NCBI GenBank assembly: GCA_949299935.1 | Contig: CASGCE010000033.1 | Coordinates: 62,001 to 126,000 of the forward strand | DNA from: an uncultured bacterium | GTDB lineage: Bacteria; Cyanobacteriota; Vampirovibrionia; Gastranaerophilales; Gastranaerophilaceae | Direction: 5' to 3' | DNA length: 64,000 nt | Shown: positions 35,756-44,627 of the stretch, in pieces | Layout: each line of letters begins with the position of its first letter | How positions within the stretch are numbered: the stretch's first letter is position 1 | Notes under the pieces: model-generated | Told to the model about the DNA's origin: nothing | The model's database searches: none | The model's input: only the letters and a program-made list of their open reading frames with translations | Translations under genes and position numbers: made by a program

Positions 35756-36151
35756 TTAGTAAATGTAGCAAAGAACTTCGCCGCCGATGTTTTCTTTGCG
35801 AGCTTTTCTGTCGGTCAACAGACCTTTGCTTGTTGATACGATTGCTACACCCATACCACCCAACACTTGTGGTAAGTTTTTAGCTTTTGAGTAGCTTCTT
35901 AAACCTGGTTTTGAAACTCTTTCAAGTCTTGTGATTACAGGTTTATATTTTTCATCATATTTTAAAGTTATTGAAAGAACTTTGAATTTTCCTTCTTCTT
36001 TAACTTCATAATCAGTGATGAAACCTTCTGATTTTAATAATTTAGCCAATTCTACTTTCAATTTTGATGAAGGCATAGAAACAGTTTCGTGAGAAACTTG
36101 GCTTGCGTTTCTGATTCTTGTAAGCATATCTGCTATAGGATCTGTATTCAT
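35756..36151 (-). CDS. rpsH: 30S ribosomal protein S8
   Basis: Central-domain 16S rRNA binder. The 131 residues begin [16 protein letters not shown] and end with the conserved [26 protein letters not shown]. In most bacteria it directly follows rpsN; here it is preceded by a structured leader and by an opposite-strand gene, so it heads its own transcription unit with rplF and rplR. Confidence 0.98.
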   Translation of the reverse strand: MNTDPIADMLTRIRNASQVSHETVSMPSSKLKVELAKLLKSEGFITDYEVKEEGKFKVLSITLKYDEKYKPVITRLERVSKPGLRSYSKAKNLPQVLGGMGVAIVSTSKGLLTDRKARKENIGGEVLCYIY

Positions 36152-36169
36152 TTTTTCTCCTTTAACTCA

Positions 36170-36310
36170 GACTTACCCACAGTTCATAGGCAGTATCCGG
36201 TATCTATTACACCGCTTACCGAGCTAATTGTTGCCGCATATTGTGTTCAGAAGTTTTTTTCTCGCACCTTTCGTCCACTTCGGCGCCTCTCGGCAGTTCG
36301 GAACTGTATG
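36170..36310 (-). promoter_or_regulatory. Structured leader RNA upstream of rpsH, with mutually exclusive stems
   Basis: On the minus strand, ACAGTTC (36307-36301) can pair perfectly with GAACTGT near the end of the leader (36185-36179), enclosing about 115 bases; but it can also fold locally as CAGTT / AACTG (36306-36295). Between them lie GCC-GAGA-GGC (a GNRA hairpin), an alternative GCGCC / GGTGC stem and a CGGTG / TACCG stem. Competing local and long-range pairing is typical of riboswitches and r-protein autoregulatory leaders. No known class could be assigned. A candidate -10 (TATAAT, 36324-36319, minus) lies just upstream. Confidence 0.5.
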
Positions 36311-36528
36311 TTAATTCTATTATAAAAATACTTTTTTAACAAGTGTTTTGTTTCGACATGTTACGTAAAAATTTTTACTTATATTAAGTAATGTAAATAC
36401 AGCTTTTTGTTTAGAAAAACTCTATCATAAGGGAATTTGAGCTATATTATTGGAAAATCTAATAGCAATAATTTTCATTTTTATTTTTTATACTGTTATT
36501 AGTTAATATGAAAGGAGGTTCTTCTATT

Positions 36529-36816
36529 ATGGGAATTGATGCAGTAGGTTTTTGCGGGAAATATCAGCTTAATGCAAATCAGGAAATGCATGATCAACGG
36601 GCTTGCTTAAGGCGTGATTATATGCTTGGTGCAGCTTGCGGATATGCGAAAAATGGTGACATTATTGCGAAACAACTGTTAGATTTTTACAATGGTCAAT
36701 ATAATAATGACAATTATGCGCCTTTTAATATTGTTCTTGATTTGCCAGACGAAATGGATGCTCAGTTTGAAGAAAATATGAATAAAGTTGGACAAGAATT
36801 TGATAAATTGGCTTAA
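36529..36816 (+). CDS. Small unknown protein inserted within the spc operon
   Basis: A 95-residue protein on the strand opposite to the ribosomal genes, between rpsN and rpsH. ATG 36529 follows GGAGG at ten bases; ATG 36508 precedes that site and is less likely. It is rich in Asn, Tyr and Asp, has three cysteines (VGFCGKY, RACLRR, AACGYA), and no membrane segment. The N-terminus MGIDAVGF resembles MGLDGVNF of the 3751 repeat protein. Bounded by a bidirectional terminator. Function unknown; the position breaks an otherwise very conserved operon. Confidence 0.75.
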   Translation: MGIDAVGFCGKYQLNANQEMHDQRACLRRDYMLGAACGYAKNGDIIAKQLLDFYNGQYNNDNYAPFNIVLDLPDEMDAQFEENMNKVGQEFDKLA

Positions 36817-36838
36817 ATTATGAATTAGTGCATAAACA

Positions 36839-36865
36839 AAAACACCCGAAAATCTCGGGTGTTTT
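36839..36865. terminator. Bidirectional terminator between the 36529 gene and rpsN
   Basis: Eleven-base-pair stem AAAACACCCGA / TCGGGTGTTTT, loop AAATC, with T-rich exits on both strands. It ends the rpsJ-rpsN transcript. Confidence 0.9.
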
Positions 36866-36885
36866 CTTTGTAATGTTAAATGTAC

Positions 36886-37092
36886 TTACCAGCTTGCTTT
36901 TGTAACGCCAGGCAACAAACCTTGGTGTGCCATTTTTCTTAAACAAATTCTGCATAAACCGAAATCTCTATGGAAACCGTGAGGTCTTCCGCATATGCTG
37001 CATCTGTTATGAAGTCTTACTGTCGGGTATTTACCTTGAGCAGCAAGCATTCTTCTTTTTTCTTCTTTGTTTATCATCGCTTTTTTAGCCAT
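36886..37092 (-). CDS. rpsZ: 30S ribosomal protein S14, zinc type
   Basis: Small-subunit head protein. The 68 residues carry two CXXC pairs ([10 protein letters not shown]...CRICLRKMA), so this is the short zinc-binding form, with the usual ending [11 protein letters not shown]. Last gene of the rpsJ to rpsN unit; a terminator follows. Confidence 0.96.
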   Translation of the reverse strand: MAKKAMINKEEKRRMLAAQGKYPTVRLHNRCSICGRPHGFHRDFGLCRICLRKMAHQGLLPGVTKASW

Positions 37093-37154
37093 GAATTTCT
37101 CCTTTATGTTCTTTGTAATTATATTCTATGTTAATATTCAAATCAAGTCCAAAA

Positions 37155-37703
37155 TTACTTTTTGAAAGGCATACCGAGTAATCTTAACAATTCTCTTGCT
37201 TCATCATCAGTTTCTGCGGTTGTAATAACGGACACGTTCATACCTTTTACCAAATCTACTTCTTCATAAGTAATTTCCGGGAAAAGGGCTTGTTCTCTTA
37301 AACCTAATGTATAGTTTCCTCTGCCGTCAAAACTTTTAGGGCTTACACCTCTAAAGTCACGGATTCTCGGAAGAACTACACAAATAAGTTTTTGCAAAAA
37401 GTCATACATTTTTTCGCCGCGTAGTGTTACCATAGCACCAACGGGCATTCCTTCTCTCAATTTATATGACGCAATAGATTTTTTAGCTTTCGTGACAACA
37501 GCTTTTTGACCGGCTATTTTTGTTAATTGAGCTTCGATAGATTCAGCGATTTTTGAGTTGTGAGAAGCTTCACCAACGCCCATATTCAAAACTATTTTGT
37601 GAAGTTTTGGAACTTGGTGATCATTTTTGTAACCAAACTTTTCTTTCAAAGCCGATTTTACTTCTTTATCGTATTTTTTCTTTAAACTTTCTGTTTTTGT
37701 CAT
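37155..37703 (-). CDS. rplE: 50S ribosomal protein L5
   Basis: 5S rRNA-binding protein of the central protuberance. The 182 residues contain [11 protein letters not shown], the [20 protein letters not shown] signature and the LGMPFKK end. Position between rplX and rpsN is standard. Confidence 0.98.
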   Translation of the reverse strand: MTKTESLKKKYDKEVKSALKEKFGYKNDHQVPKLHKIVLNMGVGEASHNSKIAESIEAQLTKIAGQKAVVTKAKKSIASYKLREGMPVGAMVTLRGEKMYDFLQKLICVVLPRIRDFRGVSPKSFDGRGNYTLGLREQALFPEITYEEVDLVKGMNVSVITTAETDDEARELLRLLGMPFKK

Positions 37704-37754
37704 TGTTCTTTTCCTTTTTCTTAAGATGATTGGCGCAAAACCACTAGGTTTCCG

Positions 37755-38093
37755 TTACACATCTAACTGTTCACCACATTTTTTACAAACACGGACTTTT
37801 TTGCCGTCGACAGTGTTGTGTTTTATTCTGGTTGGTTTTTCGCAAGCCGGGCATACCACCATAACTTTTGATGCATCCATTGGGGCTTCAAGTTTTATAA
37901 GCCCCCCTTGAATTCCGGCTGCCGGCATTGGTTTTTGTGCTTTAGTAACCATATTTGCGCCTTCTACAGAAACTTTACCTTCTGTTGCGTACGCTTTTTT
38001 TACGTTACCAATTTTTCCTTTGTCTTTGCCTGCTATAATAATAACTCTGTCACCTGTTTTTACATGCAAGCTTTTTTTATTTTTGTCTTTCAT
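37755..38093 (-). CDS. rplX: 50S ribosomal protein L24
   Basis: Early assembly protein with a KOW motif (VKTGDRVIIIAGKDKGKIGNV). The 112 residues also have two CXXC pairs (CPACEKPTRI and CKKCGEQ), a zinc-binding C-terminal form seen in many bacteria. Standard position after rplN. Confidence 0.97.
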   Translation of the reverse strand: MKDKNKKSLHVKTGDRVIIIAGKDKGKIGNVKKAYATEGKVSVEGANMVTKAQKPMPAAGIQGGLIKLEAPMDASKVMVVCPACEKPTRIKHNTVDGKKVRVCKKCGEQLDV

Positions 38094-38139
38094 TTCTTTT
38101 CTCCTGATTTCATGGACTGACCTTGCGGTCTATTACATG

Positions 38140-38508
38140 TTAGATAACTTCCGGTGCCAATGAAACTATCTTCATATAACCTTTGTCTCTTAATTCACGA
38201 GCAACCGGTCCAAATACACGTGTTCCTCTAGGGTTTCCGTCTTTATTGATAATTACTGCCGCATTTTCATCAAATCTGATAACTGATCCGTCATTACGCT
38301 TGATATCAGCTTTTGTTCTTACTACGACAGCTCTTACAACTTCTGATTTTTTAACAGCCATATTAGGTGTTGCATCTTTAACCGTTGCTACGATTTCATC
38401 ACCTACCGCCGCAAATTTTTTGTTTGAGCTGCCCATAACACGTATGCATAATAATTCCTTTGCACCTGTGTTATCTGCTACTTCTAGTCTTGTTTCTTGT
38501 TGTATCAT
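38140..38508 (-). CDS. rplN: 50S ribosomal protein L14
   Basis: Intersubunit-bridge protein. The 122 residues begin [18 protein letters not shown] and include [27 protein letters not shown]. Complete and conserved. Standard position between rpsQ and rplX. Confidence 0.98.
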   Translation of the reverse strand: MIQQETRLEVADNTGAKELLCIRVMGSSNKKFAAVGDEIVATVKDATPNMAVKKSEVVRAVVVRTKADIKRNDGSVIRFDENAAVIINKDGNPRGTRVFGPVARELRDKGYMKIVSLAPEVI

Positions 38509-38567
38509 TTTTCGTTTCCTTTATTTAATTTTGACAGCGCATTAATTTAGTAATGATGTCTGCACAA

Positions 38568-38813
38568 TTAGCGTGCTTTTTCTACTACTTCTGCTACAAC
38601 CCAGCGCTTGTCGCTTGAAATCGGTTTTGACTCAACAATTCTCACGATATCGCCTTCGTTGCATATGTTTTCTGCATCGTGTGCTTTATAGTTTTTGTTT
38701 GATTCTATAATTTTTTTGTATTTTGGATGTGGTTCGTAATCAGCTACTTTTACTACAACTGTTTTGTCCATTTTATTACTGATTACCATTCCTTGTTTTT
38801 CTTTTTTAGGCAT
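38568..38813 (-). CDS. rpsQ: 30S ribosomal protein S17
   Basis: Primary 16S rRNA-binding OB-fold protein of 81 residues: GMVISNKMDKTVVVKVADYEPHPKYKKII followed by the DIVRIVESKPISSDKRWVV block. Standard position after rpmC. Confidence 0.97.
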   Translation of the reverse strand: MPKKEKQGMVISNKMDKTVVVKVADYEPHPKYKKIIESNKNYKAHDAENICNEGDIVRIVESKPISSDKRWVVAEVVEKAR

Positions 38814-38837
38814 TTGTTTCTCCTTTAAAAGCTTGTA

Positions 38838-39035
38838 CTATTTTGTAGCTGCTGCTTTTTCTTTTATTACCGTTTTTGCCTGAGCTATCAATCTTTTTGT
38901 TTTAGAAATCAATGCTGTGTTTTCTAATTTGTGTGTTGACAGTTGCAATCTGTAGTTGAACAAATCTTTCTTCCAATCAACAACCTGATTTTTTAACTCA
39001 TCAATTGTTTTTTCTCGCATTTCACTTAATTTCAT
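38838..39035 (-). CDS. rpmC: 50S ribosomal protein L29
   Basis: Helical protein of 65 residues at the tunnel exit (MKLSEMREKTIDELKNQV..., NYRLQLSTHKLENTALISK). The frame is open to 39065, overlapping rplP, but ATG 39035 follows AGGAAAC and matches the family start. Confidence 0.95.
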   Translation of the reverse strand: MKLSEMREKTIDELKNQVVDWKKDLFNYRLQLSTHKLENTALISKTKRLIAQAKTVIKEKAAATK

Positions 39036-39054
39036 TGTTATTGTTTCCTTTTTC

Positions 39055-39474
39055 TTAAGCTTCAACTTTAGCTTTTTCTACAACTTTAACTTTGATAGGA
39101 AGTTTTTGTGCTGCTAATTCCAAAGCGTTTATTGCAACATTTCTATCAAAATAATCAAGTTCAAAAAGTATTCTATTTGGTTTTACTACCGCTACCCAAT
39201 ACTCCAAATTACCTTTTCCTGAACCCATACGAGTTTCAGCAGGTTTTGCAGTGATAGGTTTATCCGGAAATATTTTAATCCAAACGTTACCGCCGCGTTT
39301 GATTTCACGAGTCATTGCACGTCTTGCAGCTTCAATTTGTCTGCTGGTTATCCAACCCGGCTCTAAGGCTTGAAGCGCATAACCGCCAAATTCAAGTTTT
39401 GTACCTCTTGTTTCGGTTCCTTTCATTCGGCCTTTCATCATTTTGCGGTATTTTGTTTTTTTAGGCTGTAACAT
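39055..39474 (-). CDS. rplP: 50S ribosomal protein L16
   Basis: A-site tRNA-contacting protein of 139 residues: [19 protein letters not shown], then [24 protein letters not shown] and the RMGSGKG loop. Standard position between rpsC and rpmC. Confidence 0.98.
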   Translation of the reverse strand: MLQPKKTKYRKMMKGRMKGTETRGTKLEFGGYALQALEPGWITSRQIEAARRAMTREIKRGGNVWIKIFPDKPITAKPAETRMGSGKGNLEYWVAVVKPNRILFELDYFDRNVAINALELAAQKLPIKVKVVEKAKVEA

Positions 39475-39492
39475 TATTATCTGCTCCTATAT

Positions 39493-40215
39493 TTATTCAG
39501 TTTCTATTGCTTTACGTCTTGGGCGTCTAATACCTTTTTCTTCACCCTTGTCGCTTTTGGTCTTGATATTTTGGTCGGCTTTTTCTCCGGGCATTAGGTT
39601 ACCTTTAAAAATCCATACCTTAACACCAATTTTACCCATTATAGTATCCGCTTCAGTGAAGCCGTAGTCAACATCGGCTCTTAGGGTTTGAAGTGGTATT
39701 CTACCTTCTTTTGCCCACTCTGAACGTGCGATTTCGGCACCGCCTAAACGCCCTGATACCATGACTTTAATGCCTTGAACACCTGCTCTCATTGTCCTTT
39801 GCATTGCCTGTTTCATTGCACGTCTGAATGCTACACGCTTTTCGAGTTGTTGAGCTATTGCTTCAGCTACCAATTGTGCATCTGCATCAATTCTGGCTAC
39901 TTCTATTACGTTAATTACAACCGGCTTACCAAGATATTTAGTTACATCTTGCTTCAATTCTTCGATACCCTGTCCTCCGCGACCTACTACTATACCGGGT
40001 TTCGCGGTTACAACTGTTATTGTCGTATTCTGGGCTTTTCTAGCAATTAATATCTTTGAAATCCCTGCTGCATATAGTTTTTTCTTTATGAATTTTCTGA
40101 TTTTAGCGTCTTCTGCTACAAATTCGCCGTATTCTTTTACCTTCGCAAACCATGTGCTTGCCCAAGGTTGAATAATTCCTACTCTAAATCCGGTTGGATG
40201 TGTTTTCTGTCCCAT
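39493..40215 (-). CDS. rpsC: 30S ribosomal protein S3
   Basis: Head protein at the mRNA entry tunnel, with a KH domain. The 240 residues include [14 protein letters not shown], the KH segment [16 protein letters not shown] and the [14 protein letters not shown] block. It ends with a lysine/arginine-rich tail ([11 protein letters not shown]). Standard position after rplV. Confidence 0.98.
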   Translation of the reverse strand: MGQKTHPTGFRVGIIQPWASTWFAKVKEYGEFVAEDAKIRKFIKKKLYAAGISKILIARKAQNTTITVVTAKPGIVVGRGGQGIEELKQDVTKYLGKPVVINVIEVARIDADAQLVAEAIAQQLEKRVAFRRAMKQAMQRTMRAGVQGIKVMVSGRLGGAEIARSEWAKEGRIPLQTLRADVDYGFTEADTIMGKIGVKVWIFKGNLMPGEKADQNIKTKSDKGEEKGIRRPRRKAIETE

Positions 40216-40231
40216 TTTTTATTCCTTTTAC

Positions 40232-40567
40232 TTAATTATTATCACTAACTTTCAATGTAAGGTGTGATGTGCGTTTTAGTCTTTTGTATATACGACCCTG
40301 TGCTCTTGGTTTCCCTCTTTTATATGTAACGCTTTCATCTGCATAGATTTCAGAAATCTTTAAACTTTCTGCTCCTACACCATACTTTTCCTGTGCATTT
40401 GCAACTGCGGCTTTCAAGTTCTTCTCTACCACTCTTGCTGCAAAGTAGGGCATAAAACGTAACATATCTTGAGCATCTTTGACAGCTTTACCTCTTACTT
40501 CGTTTATTACTCTACGAAGTTTTCTGGCTGTCATTTTGATATCTGTTTGTCTTGATTTTGCTTCCAT
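40232..40567 (-). CDS. rplV: 50S ribosomal protein L22
   Basis: Lines the peptide exit tunnel. The 111 residues include RKLRRVINEVRGK and the tunnel hairpin region KRGKPRAQGRIYKRLKRTSHLTL. Follows rpsS by 12 bases. Confidence 0.97.
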   Translation of the reverse strand: MEAKSRQTDIKMTARKLRRVINEVRGKAVKDAQDMLRFMPYFAARVVEKNLKAAVANAQEKYGVGAESLKISEIYADESVTYKRGKPRAQGRIYKRLKRTSHLTLKVSDNN

Positions 40568-40579
40568 TTTTATTTTCCT

Positions 40580-40861
40580 TTATTTTCTTTTTGCAGTTTT
40601 GTCAGAACCTGCGTGTCCTCTAAACATTCTGGTAGGTGCAAATTCACCCAATTTATGTCCGATCATCTGCTCAGTTACATATACGGGAACGTGAGTTTTT
40701 CCGTTGTGTACTGCAATTGTATGACCCAACATATCAGGTATAATCATTGATGCTCTTGACCATGTTTTTATAACTTTATGTTCAGAGTTTGCATTCATTT
40801 TTTCTATTTTTGCCTGTAGAGCCTGTTCTACATACGGACCTTTTTTTAATGAACGTGCCAT
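40580..40861 (-). CDS. rpsS: 30S ribosomal protein S19
   Basis: Small-subunit head protein of 93 residues beginning [13 protein letters not shown], with [30 protein letters not shown]. The frame is open to 40930, but ATG 40861 behind AAGGAG gives the family N-terminus. Confidence 0.97.
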   Translation of the reverse strand: MARSLKKGPYVEQALQAKIEKMNANSEHKVIKTWSRASMIIPDMLGHTIAVHNGKTHVPVYVTEQMIGHKLGEFAPTRMFRGHAGSDKTAKRK

Positions 40862-41024
40862 TAATTTCTCCTTTAATTTGTTTGAGTATATTATTTTACC
40901 GCCTGTGCAATCGAAGATTGCTTTGTTCATTTCGCTGCTGCTTCATTCACAACGGCGGTATTTTGAGTTTCATCTTATTTGTCACACTATTGTATTTCAA
41001 ATCTGATTCAACTCTAGCTTACGC

Positions 41025-41852
41025 CTATTTTTTTCTTCTTCTAACTATTAACTTATCAGAAGCTTTACCTACTTTTCTGGTTTTGTGACCAAGTGCGGGT
41101 TTGCCCCAAGGTGTTTTCGGGTGTCCGCCCGGGCCTGTTTTACCTTCACCACCACCGTGAGGATGGTCGCAAGGGTTCATTGTTACACCACGTACCGTCG
41201 GTCTTACACCTAAGTAACGTTTTCTGCCGGCTTTACCGATTGATAGGTTTTTAAATTCTGAATTTCCTAACGTACCGATTGTTGCCATACATTCTTTTCT
41301 TACCATTCTCATTTCGGATGAGGGAAGTTTAACTGTTATGTAGTTACCTTCTTTTGCCATGACCTGAGCTGCGTTACCTGCTGCTCTAACCATAACGCCT
41401 CCACGTCCCGGAGTTAATTCTATGTTGTGAACTATCGTACCCAAAGGAATTAACTCTAACGGTAGTGCATTTCCTATTTGTACCGGTGCATCCGGACCTG
41501 ATACAATTACATCACCTACGTTTAAACCTTCAGGTGTTAATATGTATCTTTTTTCACCGTCTGCGTAGTATACTAATGAAATTCTTACGTTTCTGTTCGG
41601 ATCGTATTCGATAGTCTTAACTGTTGCCGGTACGCCAAACTTTTCACGTTTGAAATCTATAATGCGGTATGCTCTTTTCACACCGCCGCCTTTATGGCGA
41701 CAGGTAATTCTTCCGGTATTATTTCTTCCTGCTGTTTTTTTCAACGATTTCAGCAATGATTTTTCAGGAGTTGTTGAAGTGATTTCTTGATAATCACTTT
41801 TCGTCATACCTCTTTGTCCCGGAGATGTCGGATTGATTTTTCTAATTGCCAT
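41025..41852 (-). CDS. rplB: 50S ribosomal protein L2
   Basis: Peptidyl-transferase-associated protein of 275 residues: [37 protein letters not shown], and the essential histidine loop [16 protein letters not shown]. Standard position between rplW and rpsS. Confidence 0.98.
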   Translation of the reverse strand: MAIRKINPTSPGQRGMTKSDYQEITSTTPEKSLLKSLKKTAGRNNTGRITCRHKGGGVKRAYRIIDFKREKFGVPATVKTIEYDPNRNVRISLVYYADGEKRYILTPEGLNVGDVIVSGPDAPVQIGNALPLELIPLGTIVHNIELTPGRGGVMVRAAGNAAQVMAKEGNYITVKLPSSEMRMVRKECMATIGTLGNSEFKNLSIGKAGRKRYLGVRPTVRGVTMNPCDHPHGGGEGKTGPGGHPKTPWGKPALGHKTRKVGKASDKLIVRRRKK

Positions 41853-41965
41853 TTTTATTTCTCCTTTAATTGGCTTTGTACTTTATGGGACTTATGCCTT
41901 TCGCCCCTTTTAGTCAGGTTACATGAAGTTCAGATTTGTCGATCAAATGACCTTTATAAAATCTG

Positions 41966-42274
41966 TTATGCACCAACCAGTTCTTCAATAGGATCACCTT
42001 GAATAGTTACGATTGCCTTTTTAGAACTATCGGTTCTTCCGAGTTTGTAACCCATTCTTTTTGAATGTGACGGCATATAAACCGTTCTTACTTTTTTAAC
42101 TTTTCTGCCCGGAAAAGCTAATTCCACTGCTTGTGCAATTTCAACTTTGGTTGCGTCTTTGTCCACTTCAAAAGTATACTGACCAATTGTTGTTGCACCC
42201 ACTGATTTTTCGGTAATCAAGGGTTTTTTGATTACGTCGTATAACTTTTCTGTGTTTGTTTTTTCTTTACTCAT
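41966..42274 (-). CDS. rplW: 50S ribosomal protein L23
   Basis: Tunnel-exit protein and docking site for trigger factor and SRP. The 102 residues have KPLITEKSVG, YTFEVDKDATKVEIAQAVE and the KVRTVYMPSHSKRMGYKLGR segment. Start ATG 42274 overlaps the rplD stop by one base. Confidence 0.96.
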   Translation of the reverse strand: MSKEKTNTEKLYDVIKKPLITEKSVGATTIGQYTFEVDKDATKVEIAQAVELAFPGRKVKKVRTVYMPSHSKRMGYKLGRTDSSKKAIVTIQGDPIEELVGA

Positions 42275-42900
42275 TATTGTAACCTTTCAGTTATTTCATT
42301 TACGGCGGATTCTGTCATTAAAACGAAATCTGCTTCCAATAAATCTTTTACGTTCAAGTTTGATGGTAATATTATCTTTACGCTTGGGATGTTTCTTGCA
42401 GACAATTCCAAATTTTTGTTTTCATCAGCTTTTATGTCTGCTATAATTAGTGTTTTCCCGCTTATATTAAGTGATTTTAAGGCACTAACCATTAACTTTG
42501 TTTTCGGTTCAGTGATTGCAGAAAAGTCCTTAACCACAATCAATTGGGCCTCTTTAGCAGACAATGCTGATTTCAAAGCGAGTTTTCTTGCTTTTTGAGG
42601 CATTGAAAAACCGTAATCTCTTGGTTTAGGTCCAAAGACTACTCCGCCGCCGGCAAACAACGGTGAACGGAGTGAACCGGCTCTTGCTCTACCTGTACCT
42701 TTTTGTTTCCATGGTTTTCTGCCGCCACCTGATACTTCAGCTCTTGTTTTTGCGCATGCTGAACCTTGTCTGGCACTGTTTAACTGTCTTCTTAATGCTA
42801 AGTGCATTACATGCAAATTAGGTTCTACACCAAAAACTTCTTTGCTTAGAGTAATTTCACCTAACTTTTCTCCGTTTGTACTTAATATTTCTTTTGACAT
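42274..42900 (-). CDS. rplD: 50S ribosomal protein L4
   Basis: Tunnel-lining assembly protein, in some bacteria also a repressor of the S10 operon. The 208 residues contain the conserved loop KTRAEVSGGGRKPWKQKGTG and GPKPRDYGFSMPQKARKLAL. It is preceded by an unusually long 215-base gap to rplC. Confidence 0.97.
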   Translation of the reverse strand: MSKEILSTNGEKLGEITLSKEVFGVEPNLHVMHLALRRQLNSARQGSACAKTRAEVSGGGRKPWKQKGTGRARAGSLRSPLFAGGGVVFGPKPRDYGFSMPQKARKLALKSALSAKEAQLIVVKDFSAITEPKTKLMVSALKSLNISGKTLIIADIKADENKNLELSARNIPSVKIILPSNLNVKDLLEADFVLMTESAVNEITERLQ

Positions 42901-43115
42901 TTCTATTTTTCCTTTATATTTTCCGTTTACCTCTTTCGATTTCTCGTTTTATGTGGCAACTCGGGATTTTAGAAACTTTTCTGTTTTGTTAATATATACC
43001 GTATTTTTGTTTTATTCGGACAAGTTGTTCATTTTACTTTGCTGTTATTCACTTTTGTTCTCGTTAATAAGTGACGGGCTGGTTATCACGAACGTTACGT
43101 CTTAAACAACATCCG
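42901..43115 (-). other. Long noncoding gap between rplC and rplD
   Basis: Within most S10 operons this spacing is a few tens of bases at most. Here 215 bases hold no supported open frame. No terminator with a T run and no clear promoter was found; a leader or internal regulatory site is possible. Confidence 0.4.
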
Positions 43116-43751
43116 TTAATTCCATTTTGTCCGTGTAGGGACGATTGTAACCAATCTGCCTTCACATCCGGGGACTGAACCTTTTATAAGGATCAAGTTA
43201 TTTACCGCGTCCACTTTTACTAACTTAAGCTTAGCGATGGTAACTTTTTCGTTGCCCATGTTACCTGCCATTCTTTTGCCTTTGATTACACGGGAGGGAG
43301 TTGTACCTGCGCCGATAGAACCAGGTTCTCTGTGATTTTTAGAACCGTGTCCCATTGGACCTCTGCCAAAGTTCCATCTTTTTACCGTACCTTGGAATCC
43401 CTTACCTATTGATCTTCCGGTTACGTCAACTTTTTCCACGTTATCAAGAACTGATAATTCAATTTTATCTCCTACTTTGTAGTCTTGAGGATTATCCACT
43501 CTGAATTCTTGTAAGTGTCTGTAGTTGTTCAAGCCGTTTTTCTTGAAATGACCCAATTCAGCTTTTGTTAAGTGTTTTTCTTTAGCTGCAACCGTTCCGA
43601 CCTGAATAGCATTATAACCGTCTGTTTCTTCAGTTTTAACTTGTGTTACAACAGTTTCATCAACCTTGATAACAGTTACGGGAATTGCCAAACCATTTTC
43701 GTCGAAGATTTGTGTCATTCCGACTTTTTTTCCTATTACACCTAGTGTCAT
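43116..43751 (-). CDS. rplC: 50S ribosomal protein L3
   Basis: Assembly initiator and part of the peptidyl-transferase surroundings. The 211 residues begin MTLGVIGKKVGMTQIFDENG at ATG 43751 (the frame is open to 43787) and include the signature FQGTVKRWNFGRGPMGHGSKNHREPGS region. Confidence 0.97.
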   Translation of the reverse strand: MTLGVIGKKVGMTQIFDENGLAIPVTVIKVDETVVTQVKTEETDGYNAIQVGTVAAKEKHLTKAELGHFKKNGLNNYRHLQEFRVDNPQDYKVGDKIELSVLDNVEKVDVTGRSIGKGFQGTVKRWNFGRGPMGHGSKNHREPGSIGAGTTPSRVIKGKRMAGNMGNEKVTIAKLKLVKVDAVNNLILIKGSVPGCEGRLVTIVPTRTKWN

Positions 43752-43940
43752 ATTTTTTACCTTTCTAGCTCGCCCTACTTGGTGCAAAGCATTTTGCCCC
43801 TGTTTCGGGTTTGCATTTTCTCTTGCGAGCGCTACGTTCGTCTTTCTTTACCTTGAGGGCTTTAACCTCACATCCTTATTCAGGAAGTCGCAGTTCACAT
43901 TATTATGCATAATGCTATTAAATTTTCAAGCTTTTGCCGA

Positions 43941-44261
43941 TTACAGTTTTACTTCAATATCCACACCGGCCGGCAAATCTAATCTGCTTAACTCTTCAGT
44001 AGTCTGTTGAGTCGGTTCGTATATATCTATAATGCGCTTGTGTGTTCTTAACTCAAAGTGTTCACGTGATTTCTTGTCAACGTGCGGTGATCTAAGAACG
44101 CAATATATACGTCTTTTTGTAGGTAAAGGAATAGGACCGGCCACTTTAGCGTCAGTTCTTTTTGCTGTTTCTACGATTTTGTCTGAGGACACATCTATAA
44201 GTTTGTGGTCATATGCCTTCAAACAAACTCGAATTCTTTGTCTTTTAGTACTACTTGCCAT
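43941..44261 (-). CDS. rpsJ: 30S ribosomal protein S10
   Basis: Head protein of the small subunit, also NusE in antitermination. The 106 residues include [44 protein letters not shown] and the KRIIDIYEP end. ATG 44261 is spaced properly from AAAGGA; ATG 44267 is too close. First gene of the S10 operon; tuf is not upstream. Confidence 0.96.
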   Translation of the reverse strand: MASSTKRQRIRVCLKAYDHKLIDVSSDKIVETAKRTDAKVAGPIPLPTKRRIYCVLRSPHVDKKSREHFELRTHKRIIDIYEPTQQTTEELSRLDLPAGVDIEVKL

Positions 44262-44294
44262 GTGCATTCCTTTTTCTTTTTACATGTTACACAT

Positions 44295-44320
44295 ACAACA
44301 GCCCGCAGGGGGTATGTTGT
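44295..44320 (-). promoter_or_regulatory. Hairpin in the S10 operon leader
   Basis: ACAACA (44295-44300) pairs with TGTTGT (44315-44320), with an inner CCC-GCA-GGG stem. It lies in the leader of about 95 bases between the promoter and rpsJ, where r-protein autoregulation often acts. No known leader class assigned. Confidence 0.4.
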
Positions 44321-44363
44321 TGCTTAAAGAAAACTAAATTTCGGCTATTCCTTAAGCACAACG

Positions 44364-44392
44364 ATAGTAAAACAAACATATTTTCCTGTCAA
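44364..44392 (-). promoter_or_regulatory. S10 operon promoter
   Basis: On the minus strand, perfect TTGACA (44392-44387), 17-base spacer, TACTAT (44369-44364). Drives rpsJ and the following r-protein genes. The remaining 235 bases to the divergent 44628 gene hold no further clear element. Confidence 0.8.
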
Positions 44393-44627
44393 CAGTGTTA
44401 TTTTAGAAAAGTTTATAAATTGTTACATTATTTGTGTTTTATGTTATATTATGTTAAGAAATATTAATTTAAATATTCATGCGGTTTAAATAACATTTAT
44501 ATTGGGAATTTCCATAGTAATTGCTGTTATGTTTGTAAATTTTTTCGTAACAATTGTAAATTTCTCTTAGACGAATGTTTTTATAACATTATTAGCACAA
44601 AAATTTACAAAAGAAACGAGGTTTATT

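Noticed and set aside
36170-36310. Lysine, SAM, FMN or glycine riboswitch upstream of rpsH
   Set aside because: Short resemblances (GAGAGGCGCC, GCCGAAG) occur, but the full core motifs of these classes are not present and the gene is a ribosomal protein.
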